Below, piece after piece: positions 1-8,056 of a DNA stretch of 33,247 nt (positions within the stretch are counted from its first letter, which is position 1; each line of letters begins with the position of its first letter). The position numbers and the translations under genes are program-made. The notes under the pieces were generated by a model. The model did not search any database and was not told the DNA's origin. It was given only the letters and a program-made list of their open reading frames with translations. The stretch lies in NCBI GenBank assembly GCA_013203465.1, contig JABMNR010000098.1, positions 1 through 33,247 of the forward strand. The letters run 5' to 3'. Source of the DNA: Alphaproteobacteria bacterium (GTDB lineage Bacteria > Pseudomonadota > Alphaproteobacteria > Thalassobaculales > Thalassobaculaceae).

Positions 1-26
1 ATCCATCAAAACCTGGGACCAAACAT

Positions 27-944
27 CTAGAACCCGCTTTCCCGCGCCCGGATCAATCCCGCCACCGTGGCGTTAATCGGCGCCGCCAGGCCGACCTTCG
101 CCGCCTCGCGCGGCACAGCACCGTTGATGGCGTCGATCTCCGAACGCCGTCCGGCCAGATGGTCGAGCAGCATCGAGGGCCGGGCGTTGGGGATCTTGGC
201 GCCGAAGGCGCGGATGTAGGCCTCAACATCCTCGAAACCCAGTGCGATACCCTTGGTCCGAGCGACCGTATCGGCCTCGGCGGCGCAGGCCCGGGCGATC
301 GGCCAGGCATCGTCGCTGTCCATCACCTGACCCACCGTCAGGCCGGTGATCGCGCACGGCCCCGAGAAGGTGCAGTTGCAGATGAACTTCTCCCAGATCA
401 GCTGGTCGATGTCGGCATAGCCCTTGGCGGTAAAGCCGCTGTCTTCCCAGATCTTGACCACCTTGGCCAAACGCTCGGACTCGCCACCGTTCATCTCGCC
501 AATGCGCACCAGCTCCATGCCGTTGTGATGGGCGTGGCCCGGACCCTTCATCGAGGCACCGAAGCCGCCGACCACGCCGATCATCACCCGATCGGTCGGG
601 ATCGACTCGGCGATCCGATCGGCGGCACCCAGGCCGTTCTGGATGGTCAGGATCACGGTGTCCGACCCGGTCAGGCCAAGCGCGGTTTTTGCCGCCCCGG
701 CCACACCATCGGCCTTGGTGGCGACAATCACCAGATCGCACACCCCGATGCCGGAACCGTCGGTGGCGGCATTGACCTTGACCGTGCGGTCGCCCGACTT
801 GCCCTCGACCCGCAGGCCGTTGGCGTTGATCGCGTCGACATGCTCCTTCCAGGTGTCGACCGCCCATACCTCATTGCCGGCACTGGCCATCAGCCCGGCA
901 TAGATCGAGCCCATGGCCCCGCATCCGATGATCGCGATCTTCAC
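27..944 (-). CDS. Ketopantoate reductase-like (ApbA/PanE family) dehydrogenase
   Basis: The product is a 305-aa NAD(P)-dependent 2-dehydropantoate 2-reductase-family protein; the pantothenate-pathway enzyme reduces ketopantoate to pantoate in the cytoplasm. The N-terminus has the Rossmann motif IIGCGAMG (residues 5-12). IWEKFICN (183-190) carries the expected catalytic lysine K186. SMLLDHLAGRRSEIDAING (257-275) is the C-terminal family signature. The reading frame is open far upstream, but the protein homology begins at a GTG (944-942) preceded by GGAGG with a 5-base spacer, so I chose that start. It diverges from the nitroreductase gene. Paralogues act on other 2-oxo acids, so the substrate is not certain and I give no gene symbol. 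Confidence 0.9.
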   Translation of the reverse strand: MKIAIIGCGAMGSIYAGLMASAGNEVWAVDTWKEHVDAINANGLRVEGKSGDRTVKVNAATDGSGIGVCDLVIVATKADGVAGAAKTALGLTGSDTVILTIQNGLGAADRIAESIPTDRVMIGVVGGFGASMKGPGHAHHNGMELVRIGEMNGGESERLAKVVKIWEDSGFTAKGYADIDQLIWEKFICNCTFSGPCAITGLTVGQVMDSDDAWPIARACAAEADTVARTKGIALGFEDVEAYIRAFGAKIPNARPSMLLDHLAGRRSEIDAINGAVPREAAKVGLAAPINATVAGLIRARESGF

Positions 945-1064
945 GGCGTCCTCCGAATTTCTTTTTTGCTCGTCCGCCAGCCTAAGACCGCAGGCCGGTA
1001 GCGGCAACGGATGACGTTCGCTCCACCGCGCGCCATCATGCCCGCCGCCATTGGGAGGAACCGC

Positions 1065-1901
1065 ATGACCGACAAGACCATCGCCGATCTGATCGAGGAC
1101 CGCTTCGGGTTGCCGACCGAAGACGGCAAGGACATGCCAGCCGAGGGTGAGCTGGCGGCGATTCTGCGGCATCGCAGCCACCGACAGTTCACCGACACGC
1201 CGGTGCCGGACGAGCTGGTGCGGATCGCCCTGGCCGCCGCCTTCTCCGCCCCCGCCAAGTCCGACCTGCAACAAGCCTCGGTCATCGTGGTCGAGGATCC
1301 GGCGGCGCGGGCGGCACTGAACGAACAGATCAACGATCCCTGGGTGACGGCCGCCCCCAAACTTCTGGTGTTCTGCGGCGACAGCCGACGCCTCCGACGG
1401 ATATCCGAAGCGCGCGGCAAACCGTTCCCCAACGATCACCTGGACGCGTTCCTGAACTGCGCGGTCGATGCCGGGATCGTGCTCGCTACCTTCATCCGGG
1501 CGGCCGAGGCGCTGGGTCTCGGCTGCTGCCCGATCAGCGTGATCCGCAACAAGATCGAGCATGCCTCGGACGTGCTGGGTCTGCCGGACCACGTCTTCCC
1601 GCTGGCCGGGATGGGGCTCGGCTGGCCGGCGCGCGACGGCTGGATCAGCCTGCGCCTGCCGCCATCGGTCACCGTCCACACCGACCGCTACGACGACAGC
1701 GCGCTGCTCCCGGAGATCGACGCCTATGACCGCCGGCGCGACGCCCGGTTTTCGATTCCGGCCGAGAAGCAGCGCCTGACGGAGGTCTACGGGGTGGCGG
1801 ATTTCTACGGCTGGTCGGAGGACAAGGCCCGGCAATACGCGGTACCGCAGCGCAAGCAATTGGCGGCATTCCTAAAATCCAAAAGATTCAATCTCGATTG
1901 A
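1065..1901 (+). CDS. Nitroreductase family FMN oxidoreductase
   Basis: The product is a 278-aa NfsA/Frp-type nitroreductase. These FMN enzymes reduce flavins, nitro compounds or quinones with NAD(P)H. The family's FMN-contact segments are visible: HRSHRQF (36-42), SAPAKSDLQQ (61-70), and a C-terminal stretch with ALGLGCCPISVIR followed by LPDHVFPLAGMGLGWPA. The frame is open from 1011, but the ATG at 1065 has GGGAGGAA at 1053-1060 and is the better start. The gene lies upstream of livK on the same strand with a 196-base gap, so co-transcription is possible but not shown. The physiological substrate cannot be read from the sequence. Confidence 0.9.
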   Translation: MTDKTIADLIEDRFGLPTEDGKDMPAEGELAAILRHRSHRQFTDTPVPDELVRIALAAAFSAPAKSDLQQASVIVVEDPAARAALNEQINDPWVTAAPKLLVFCGDSRRLRRISEARGKPFPNDHLDAFLNCAVDAGIVLATFIRAAEALGLGCCPISVIRNKIEHASDVLGLPDHVFPLAGMGLGWPARDGWISLRLPPSVTVHTDRYDDSALLPEIDAYDRRRDARFSIPAEKQRLTEVYGVADFYGWSEDKARQYAVPQRKQLAAFLKSKRFNLD

Positions 1902-2012
1902 GAACGATCGCCATGGAATTTCGGTACAATCCCGTCTGTCGCGGCGCCGAGACCGTGGTGCCCGCGCGAGAATCCCTTTGCAAGCGTCCCCGGGAATCCC
2001 TACGGTCTTGCC

Positions 2013-2040
2013 TTGAAAAACCGTCACAAGATGGTACTCG
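2013..2040 (+). promoter_or_regulatory. Weak sigma70-like promoter candidate before livK
   Basis: TTGAAA (2013-2018) is followed after 16 bases by TACTCG (2035-2040), which has TGG directly before it, like a poor extended -10. A second possible -10 (TACAAT, 1925-1930) has no well-spaced -35. The 196-base gap before livK suggests that the importer has its own promoter. The exact site is a guess. Confidence 0.25.
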
Positions 2041-2097
2041 CGGCCACGCCCGCGAAATCGGGTTCAAGACAGGGACCAAATCAAAGGGAGGCTTTCC

Positions 2098-3345
2098 ATG
2101 TTTGTCTCGCGTAAATACATGCGCGCCGTGACCGCGACACTCGCGGGCGTCGCGGCTCTCGGGTTCGCCACGACCGCCGACGCCAAGGTCGAGGGCGACA
2201 CCATTATCCTCGGCTCGGCGATCTCGCTAACCGGCAAGTACTCGACCAACGGCATCCACGCTCAGCGCGGCTATGATTTCGCCGTCGACCGCATCAACGA
2301 GATGGGCGGCGTGAAGGTCCGTGGTAAGAGCTACAAGTTCAAAATCGTCTACTACGACGATGAGTCGACCCCGGCGCGCGGCGCCCAGTTGGCCGAGCGT
2401 CTGATCAGCCAAGACGGCGTTCAGTACATGCTTGGCCCGTATAGCTCGGGCTTGACCAAGGCCATCGCGCCGGTCACCGAGAAGTACAAGATTCCGATGG
2501 TGGAAGCCGAGGGCGCTTCGCGCTCGCTGTTCACCCAGGGCTACAAGTACATATTCGCGGTACTCTCGACTTCCGAACAATATCTAGCGAGCTCGATCGC
2601 GCTGGCCGCCGAGCAGGCCGAGGCCCAGGGCAAGAAAGCAAGCGACGTGACGATCGCCATGGCGTTCGAGAACGATCCGTTCTCGCTCGATGTGCGGGCC
2701 GGCGTGGTTGCCGACGCCAAGAAGTTCGGCATGAAGATCATCATCGATGACAAGCTGCCGCGCGATCTGTCCGACATGACCGGCACGCTGACCAAGGTCA
2801 AGGCGCTGAAGCCGGATCTGCTGGTTGTCTCGGGCCATTCCAAGGGTGCCGCCACCGCCGCCCGGCAATTGGCCGAGATGCGGATCACCACGCCAATGGT
2901 CGCCATGACCCACTGCGAGGCCGCCAAGATCATCGAGAAGTTCGGGGCCTCGACCGATGGTCTCCTATGCCCGACGCAATGGGCCGAGACCTTGAGCTAT
3001 CGCGACGACATGTTCGGCAGCGCCGCCGACTACGACAAGGCGTTCAAGGCGGTTTACCCGGACTACAAGAACGTGCCGTACCAGACCGCCCAGGCAACCG
3101 CCGCCGTGATGGTCTGGAAGGACGCGTTCGAGCGAGCCAACACGTTCGACAAGGAAATGCTGCGTGACGCTCTCGCGGACACCGACATGCGAACCTTCTA
3201 CGGCAACATCAAGTTCTCCGAAGCCGGTAACAACATCGCCAAGCCGATGGTGTTGCGGCAGATCCAGAACGGTAAGTTCAATGTGGTGGCGCCGACCAAG
3301 TGGGCATCGGCCAAGGTGGAATTCCCACGCAAGCCGATGTTCTGA
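2098..3345 (+). CDS. livK: Liv-type ABC transporter substrate-binding protein
   Basis: The product is a 415-aa periplasmic binding protein of the branched-chain amino acid/amide family (Periplas_BP_6 fold). It has a typical signal peptide: RK near the N-terminus, a hydrophobic core, and a likely cut after ADA (27-29). The mature start, DTIILGSAISLTGKYS, is characteristic of LivK-like proteins, as is ISQDGVQYMLGPYSS. GGGAGG at 2086-2091 sits 6 bases before the ATG. It is the first gene of the liv cassette and would deliver substrate to LivHM. The ligand may be a branched-chain amino acid, an amide, urea or another polar compound; the sequence does not decide. Confidence 0.93.
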   Translation: MFVSRKYMRAVTATLAGVAALGFATTADAKVEGDTIILGSAISLTGKYSTNGIHAQRGYDFAVDRINEMGGVKVRGKSYKFKIVYYDDESTPARGAQLAERLISQDGVQYMLGPYSSGLTKAIAPVTEKYKIPMVEAEGASRSLFTQGYKYIFAVLSTSEQYLASSIALAAEQAEAQGKKASDVTIAMAFENDPFSLDVRAGVVADAKKFGMKIIIDDKLPRDLSDMTGTLTKVKALKPDLLVVSGHSKGAATAARQLAEMRITTPMVAMTHCEAAKIIEKFGASTDGLLCPTQWAETLSYRDDMFGSAADYDKAFKAVYPDYKNVPYQTAQATAAVMVWKDAFERANTFDKEMLRDALADTDMRTFYGNIKFSEAGNNIAKPMVLRQIQNGKFNVVAPTKWASAKVEFPRKPMF

Positions 3346-3368
3346 TCGACGGCCGGGACACGATAAAG

Positions 3369-3396
3369 AACGGGAGGGCTCTCGGGTCCTCCCGTT
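3369..3396 (+). terminator. Hairpin between livK and livH (attenuator or mRNA stabiliser)
   Basis: A perfect 9-bp stem, AACGGGAGG / CCTCCCGTT, encloses a 10-base loop 23 bases after the livK stop codon. No T-run follows, so it is probably a partial terminator or a 3'-end stabiliser. Such elements let the binding protein be made in excess over the membrane subunits. Confidence 0.6.
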
Positions 3397-3439
3397 CGCG
3401 TACCAGCGGAGCGTGTGATCAACGTCACGCCGCCCGGCG

Positions 3440-3468
3440 CTTAATCGGGTCTGCACGCCTTAATCGGG
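3440..3468 (+). repeat. Short direct repeat before livH
   Basis: CTTAATCGGG occurs at 3440-3449 and again at 3459-3468, a 19-base period, just upstream of the livH start. The second copy ends near the weak GGGGA ribosome-binding region. It could be a replication-slippage duplication or a regulatory site. No function can be assigned. Confidence 0.5.
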
Positions 3469-3479
3469 GACGATAACCG

Positions 3480-4382
3480 ATGCTCGACAATATCCAGGTG
3501 CTCATCGTGGCACCGGTCTTCGCCGTGGACCTGCTGCTCCAGGGCCTGTTCATCGGCGCTATTTTCGCGCTCGCCGCCTACGGCTTGGCCCTGGTCTGGG
3601 GCGTGATGAACGTGAAGAACCTGTGTCAGGGCGATTTCGTCATCATGGGCGGCTACATCGCCTTCACGATGTCGTGGTTCGATATCCACCCGATCATCGC
3701 GTTGCCGGTGGCTTTCGTGCTGATGTTCGCCTTCGGTTGGATCGTCTATCTGCTGATCATCAAGCGCGTGGTCGACCGCGACATGTTCACCTCGCTGCTG
3801 GCGACCTTCGGGCTCAGCCTGCTGATTCAGCAGGTTTTGCAGTTGATCTTCGGTCCCGAAGTACAGACCACGGATGCCGGGTTCGACAGCATCGTCTTGG
3901 CCGACAGCATGATCATCCTGCCGTGGGCTCGTATTATCAGCCTGATACTGGCGTCCGTGCTTGCGCTCGGTATCATCGTGTTCATGAAGTATAGCCGCAT
4001 GGGCCGCGCCATCCGCGCCACCGCCCAGGACCCGCGCGCCGCTCGGGTTCTAGGGGTCGACACCAATCTGGTCTATGCCTTTACCTACGCGTTGAATGCC
4101 GCGATCTGCGGCGCCGCCGGCGTGCTGGTGGCGATGATCTGGGTGATTCAGCCCTACTACGGCATCGTCCACTCGATCCGCGCCTTCGTGATCGTCACGG
4201 CGGCCGGGTTGGGCAATCTGCCCGGCGTGATCGCCGCCGGTTTCGGCCTGGGTATCGCCGAGAAATACGCCGACTTCGTGTTCGGCGCCGAGTTCGCGGT
4301 CGCCGCCGTGGTCTCGATGCTGATCATCGTGTTGGTGTATCGCCAACTCCAACTCTACCGCTTGCGCCAGGTGGTCCGGTGA
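3480..4382 (+). CDS. livH: Liv-type ABC transporter permease LivH
   Basis: The product is a 300-aa inner-membrane permease of the LivH family with about eight hydrophobic segments. The N-terminal region reads LFIGAIFALAAYGLALVWGV and continues into MNVKNLCQGDFVIMGGYIA, both characteristic of LivH. RAIRATAQDPRAARVLGVD is the cytoplasmic loop that contacts the ATPase. Only a weak GGGGA precedes the ATG. The stop codon overlaps the GTG start of livM (GTGA, 4379-4382), so the two permeases are translationally coupled and should form the LivHM channel. Confidence 0.93.
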   Translation: MLDNIQVLIVAPVFAVDLLLQGLFIGAIFALAAYGLALVWGVMNVKNLCQGDFVIMGGYIAFTMSWFDIHPIIALPVAFVLMFAFGWIVYLLIIKRVVDRDMFTSLLATFGLSLLIQQVLQLIFGPEVQTTDAGFDSIVLADSMIILPWARIISLILASVLALGIIVFMKYSRMGRAIRATAQDPRAARVLGVDTNLVYAFTYALNAAICGAAGVLVAMIWVIQPYYGIVHSIRAFVIVTAAGLGNLPGVIAAGFGLGIAEKYADFVFGAEFAVAAVVSMLIIVLVYRQLQLYRLRQVVR

Positions 4383-5434
4383 ACAAGACAGCCCACGACG
4401 GCAAGATCTTCGCGGGCCTGATCGCCTTCGGAATCCTCGGCCCATTGCTGTTCCCGGACTACACGCTGCAGATCGCCCTGATGTGGTTGATGATCCTGAT
4501 GGCCTCGACCTGGGACATCATGGGTGGACAGGCCGGCTACAATTCGCTCGGCAACATTTTCTTCTTCGGCATCGGCATGTATGTGTCGGCGATCGCGCAG
4601 ATCGGCATGGTCTACGACGTAGCGGCGTACACCTCCGCCTTCGGCGCCATTGTGGTCGAGTTCACCGACACGCAGTACTTCACCGGGCTCGTGCTGGGCA
4701 TCATCCTCGCGGGGATCGGCGCCTCGGCGTTGTCGATTCTGTTCGGTGTGACCGTATTCGGGCTGCGCGGACCGTATTTCGCCATCGGTACCCTTGGCGT
4801 CGCCCTGGCCGCGGGCGAGTTGATCAGTGGTTGGGGCTATGTCGGCGGCGGCGGCGGCATCTCCATGCCGGTTTATCCGGGCGAGGCCGGGGCATCGTCA
4901 AAAACGTTCTACGCCCTGTTCTTCGTTCTGGCGATTTCCGCGCTAGGCGTGATCCGCTGGCTTCTGGGCACCCAGTTCGGCCTCGCGCTGAACGCCATTC
5001 GCGACGACGAGGACAAGGCCGAGGCGATGGGCATTCACACCCTGCGCTACAAGCTGATTGGCTGGTCGATCGCGGCGTTCTTCATGGGCATGGCGGGCGC
5101 GATCTTCGGCAACATGATCGGCTTCATCGAGCCGCTGGAGGTCGCCTTCCCGACCACCACCTTCGGCATCTTCATGGTCGCCATGGCGCTGCTGGGCGGC
5201 AAGGGAACGCTGTGGGGCCCCGTGCTGGGCGCCATCCTGTTCCATGTGGTCAAGGAGCTGACCTGGACTTATCTGCTGGGTTGGCAGTGGGTGGCGCTGG
5301 GTCTGATCATCGTCGTCAACATCGTCTATTTCCAGCAGGGCCTGCTGGGTTGGGCCCGCGACAAATGGCCGGAGGCGTTCGGCCTGAAAGTGGACACCGA
5401 TGCCGGCGCCGCCGCGCGGGAGGCGGCGGAATGA
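4379..5434 (+). CDS. livM: Liv-type ABC transporter permease LivM
   Basis: The product is a 351-aa inner-membrane permease of the LivM family. Hydrophobic segments run throughout. GGQAGYNSLGNIFFFGIGMY is the family's N-terminal signature. FGLALNAIRDDEDKAEAMGI is the ATPase-contact loop, and GTLWGPVLGAILFHVVKE is a conserved C-terminal segment. Translation starts at GTG 4379, overlapping the livH stop, with AGGTGG close upstream. Its stop overlaps the livG start (ATGA, 5431-5434). It would pair with LivH in the membrane. Confidence 0.93.
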   Translation: MNKTAHDGKIFAGLIAFGILGPLLFPDYTLQIALMWLMILMASTWDIMGGQAGYNSLGNIFFFGIGMYVSAIAQIGMVYDVAAYTSAFGAIVVEFTDTQYFTGLVLGIILAGIGASALSILFGVTVFGLRGPYFAIGTLGVALAAGELISGWGYVGGGGGISMPVYPGEAGASSKTFYALFFVLAISALGVIRWLLGTQFGLALNAIRDDEDKAEAMGIHTLRYKLIGWSIAAFFMGMAGAIFGNMIGFIEPLEVAFPTTTFGIFMVAMALLGGKGTLWGPVLGAILFHVVKELTWTYLLGWQWVALGLIIVVNIVYFQQGLLGWARDKWPEAFGLKVDTDAGAAAREAAE

Positions 5435-6198
5435 ACGCGGCCACCGCCAACGGCGGTAACATCATCGAGGTCCACGGCGTCTCCAAATCCTATGGCGGCG
5501 TCCAAGCCAACACCGACATCTCGATCAACGTGCCCTATGGCAAGATTACCGGCCTGATCGGGCCGAACGGCTCCGGCAAGACGACGCTGTTCAACTCAAT
5601 TGTCGGCTATCACCCGATCGACGAAGGCTCGATTCAGTTCGAGGGGCGGGAAATTTCCAAGCTCCGGGTGCCGCAGATCGCCCGGCTCGGCATGCTACGC
5701 ACGTTCCAGCAGACCCGGATCTACTCGAAGATGAGCTGCATGGACAACATGCAGATCTCGGTCAGCCAGCGGAACAGGCCGATGACCGACATGTTCAAGG
5801 CGCGCGACAAGGGCGCGATCGTCGAGCGGGCCGAACAATTGTTGGAGTTCGTCGGACTGTATCAAAAACGGTTGTTGATTTCCGGCGACCTCAGCTTCGG
5901 CCAGCAAAAGCTGCTCGAGTTCGCCATGGCGCTGATGAACGAGCCCAAGGTTCTGCTGTTGGACGAACCGACCGCCGGCATCAACCCGACCCTGATCAAC
6001 GGGTTGATCGACCGCCTGAAGCGCGCCAACGAGGAGTTCGGGGTTACCCTGTTCGTGATCGAGCACAACATGCGGGTGATCATGAACCTGGCCGAGCAGA
6101 TTTCCTGCCTCGCCCATGGCGAGATGTTGGCGACCGGCACGCCGGACGAGTTGCAAAACGATCAGCGTGTGATCGACGCCTATCTGGGGGCGCACTGA
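5431..6198 (+). CDS. livG: Liv-type ABC transporter ATP-binding protein LivG
   Basis: The product is a 255-aa ABC ATPase of normal LivG length. The Walker A motif GPNGSGKT is at 44-51. The Q-loop region reads RTFQQTRIY, the signature LSFGQQKLLEFAMAL, and Walker B VLLLDEPTAG. The switch histidine is in VIEHNMRVIM. The frame is open well upstream, but the real start is the ATG at 5431, which has GGGAGG at 5418-5423 and overlaps the livM stop. Its stop shares one base with the livF start (TGATG). It drives transport together with LivF. Confidence 0.94.
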   Translation: MNAATANGGNIIEVHGVSKSYGGVQANTDISINVPYGKITGLIGPNGSGKTTLFNSIVGYHPIDEGSIQFEGREISKLRVPQIARLGMLRTFQQTRIYSKMSCMDNMQISVSQRNRPMTDMFKARDKGAIVERAEQLLEFVGLYQKRLLISGDLSFGQQKLLEFAMALMNEPKVLLLDEPTAGINPTLINGLIDRLKRANEEFGVTLFVIEHNMRVIMNLAEQISCLAHGEMLATGTPDELQNDQRVIDAYLGAH

Positions 6199-7085
6199 TG
6201 AGCGACGAAAGCCAAACCGGCCAGGCCGGCGGCGTGCCCGATGGCGTGCGCGGTTATGGCAGCGGCGGTGTGTCCACCGTCATCTCGGTCGAGGACGTGG
6301 CCCGCGAGGCCAAGAAGATCGCCGAGGAAGGCCCGACGGTCGTGGCGTTGGAGGGGCTGGCCAAGAACGACGCGTTCCTGACCATCAACGACCTGCGGGC
6401 CGGCTACGGCAAGATGGAAATCCTGCACGACTTCAATCTGCGCATCGCCAAGGGCCAATCGCTCTGCCTGATCGGGCCGAACGGCGCCGGCAAATCGACC
6501 GTGCTGCACTCGATCTTCGGCTTCACCAACATCTTCGGCGGCAGCATCGTCGCCGGCGGCCAGGATGTCACCGCGCTATCGCCGCAGCAGAAGCTCAAGA
6601 ACGCCGGCATCGCCTACATCCTGCAGGAAAAGTCGGTGTTCCCCGGCATGACGGTGGAGGAGAACCTGCTGATGGGCGGGTTCCTCAAGGACAGCGTCGA
6701 CCAGGCGCGCGAGGCGACGGAGCGGGTGTTCCAGAAATATGACCGTCTGGCCGAGCGCCGGAACAAGCCGGCGGGCGTGCTGTCCGGCGGCGAGCGGCGC
6801 CTGCTGGAAATCAGCCGCGCGTTGGTGATGGAGCCGGAGATCCTGCTGGTCGACGAGCCGTCGATCGGCCTGGAGCCGCGCTTCATCGACATGGTGTTCG
6901 AGATCCTCGACGACCTGCAGCGGGTCGAGGGTAAGACCATCGTCATGGTCGAGCAGAACGCCAAGAAGGGCTTGGAATTCGCCGATATCGGCTATGTGCT
7001 GGTGTCCGGGGAGACCGCTCTCGCCGGCACCGGTGACGAACTGTTGCAGAACCCGGAGGTCGGGCGGCTGTTCCTCGGCGGCTAA
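6198..7085 (+). CDS. livF: Liv-type ABC transporter ATP-binding protein LivF with N-terminal extension
   Basis: The product is a 295-aa ABC ATPase. The core starts near residue 60 (FLTINDLRAGYGKMEIL). It has Walker A GPNGAGKST (93-101), signature LSGGERRLLEISRAL, Walker B ILLVDEPSIGLEP and switch region MVEQNAKKGLEF. Typical LivF proteins are about 235 residues. Here about 58 extra residues precede the core, first Gly/Ser/Val-rich, then a charged segment around VEDVAREAKKIAEEG. No internal ATG would restore normal length, and the start overlaps livG as expected in a coupled operon. It ends 26 bases from the convergent sulfurtransferase gene with no clear terminator. Confidence 0.92.
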   Translation: MSDESQTGQAGGVPDGVRGYGSGGVSTVISVEDVAREAKKIAEEGPTVVALEGLAKNDAFLTINDLRAGYGKMEILHDFNLRIAKGQSLCLIGPNGAGKSTVLHSIFGFTNIFGGSIVAGGQDVTALSPQQKLKNAGIAYILQEKSVFPGMTVEENLLMGGFLKDSVDQAREATERVFQKYDRLAERRNKPAGVLSGGERRLLEISRALVMEPEILLVDEPSIGLEPRFIDMVFEILDDLQRVEGKTIVMVEQNAKKGLEFADIGYVLVSGETALAGTGDELLQNPEVGRLFLGG

Positions 7086-7111
7086 CGCCCGCAACCAACC
7101 GGCGATCCAGC

Positions 7112-7996
7112 CTACCCCGTCTCCATCGGCAGGGTCGGATCGGTCACCCACTCGCCGAGCGAGTTGTCGTACAGCGCCACGTCCTGCTTGCCGAGCCGGG
7201 TCAGCCAGAAGGTGGTGATCGACGCCGCGATGCCGCCACCGCAGTACGGCACCACCCGCTCGGCGTTCATCGCCCCCGCCGCCCGCATCGCCGCCTCGAT
7301 CTCGGCTCGTGGCTTGAACGCGCCGGTCTCCGGGTCGATCAAGCCGCCGCTTGGCACGTTGCTGGAGCCGGCGATGCGGCCGGGACGTCCGTAGTGCATA
7401 CCCTCACCCCGGTGTTGCTCGGCCGACAGCGCGTTGACCACGCATGCGCCGCTCTTCATCGCCTCCAGCACCCCCTCACGGCCGACCACCAGTTCCGGAC
7501 GCGGGTGCGGGGTCATGACCGCTGGCGGCAGGGTGGCTGTCCCGGTCTCCACCGGCCGGCCCTCGGCCCGCCATTTCCTCAACCCGCCATCCAGCACGGC
7601 GGCTTGGTCGAAGCCCGCGACCCGCAGCATCCACCACATCCGCGTGGCCCAGTTCGGGTTATCGGCGGCGTACAGCACCACCGCATGGCCGTCGCCGATG
7701 CCGTGGGCGCCGAACCGCTCGGCCAGCACCTCCGGGCTCGGCATGGTGAAGCGGAACGGGCTGTCGGGATCCGAGAGGTCGCCGGTGAGGTCGAGAAACC
7801 CGGCGCCGGGAATATGCGCCTGCTGGTAGGCGCTCCGCCCGCTCTCCGCCCGCAGGGTGGTTTTCGGGTCCGGCACCAGGAAGCAGGTGCAGTCGAACAC
7901 CCGCAATCCCTCGGCGCCGAGATTGGCGGCGAGCCATTCGGTGGAAACCAGTGTGTCCGGTAAGACGATGGCGCTTGATCCAGTCATGGCGGGCAT
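7112..7996 (-). CDS. Two-domain sulfurtransferase (rhodanese / mercaptopyruvate sulfurtransferase type)
   Basis: The product is a 294-aa tandem rhodanese-domain protein. It moves a sulfane sulfur from thiosulfate or 3-mercaptopyruvate to an acceptor via a cysteine persulfide. The N-terminal domain has HIPGAGFLDLTGDLSD and the interdomain region VLDGGLRKWRAEGRPVE, both typical. The C-terminal domain holds the active loop CGGGIAAS with catalytic C252. That loop resembles the SseA-type CG[S/G]G more than the CRKG of bovine rhodanese, which favours mercaptopyruvate. AAGGGAG lies 1 base before the first ATG but 10 before the second (7987), so the true start may be 7987. Confidence 0.9.
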   Translation of the reverse strand: MPAMTGSSAIVLPDTLVSTEWLAANLGAEGLRVFDCTCFLVPDPKTTLRAESGRSAYQQAHIPGAGFLDLTGDLSDPDSPFRFTMPSPEVLAERFGAHGIGDGHAVVLYAADNPNWATRMWWMLRVAGFDQAAVLDGGLRKWRAEGRPVETGTATLPPAVMTPHPRPELVVGREGVLEAMKSGACVVNALSAEQHRGEGMHYGRPGRIAGSSNVPSGGLIDPETGAFKPRAEIEAAMRAAGAMNAERVVPYCGGGIAASITTFWLTRLGKQDVALYDNSLGEWVTDPTLPMETG

Positions 7997-8056
7997 GCTC
8001 CCTTGTGAATAGAGTCGCTCGGCGCGTTCCGCGCCTTCTCACCTGGACTGTAGCGC

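Noticed and set aside
27-1859. A 610-codon open frame on the minus strand through the nitroreductase region
   Set aside because: Only the part after the GTG at 944 is ketopantoate reductase-like. The upstream part is the antisense shadow of the nitroreductase gene and has a low-complexity, Arg/Gly/Val-rich composition.
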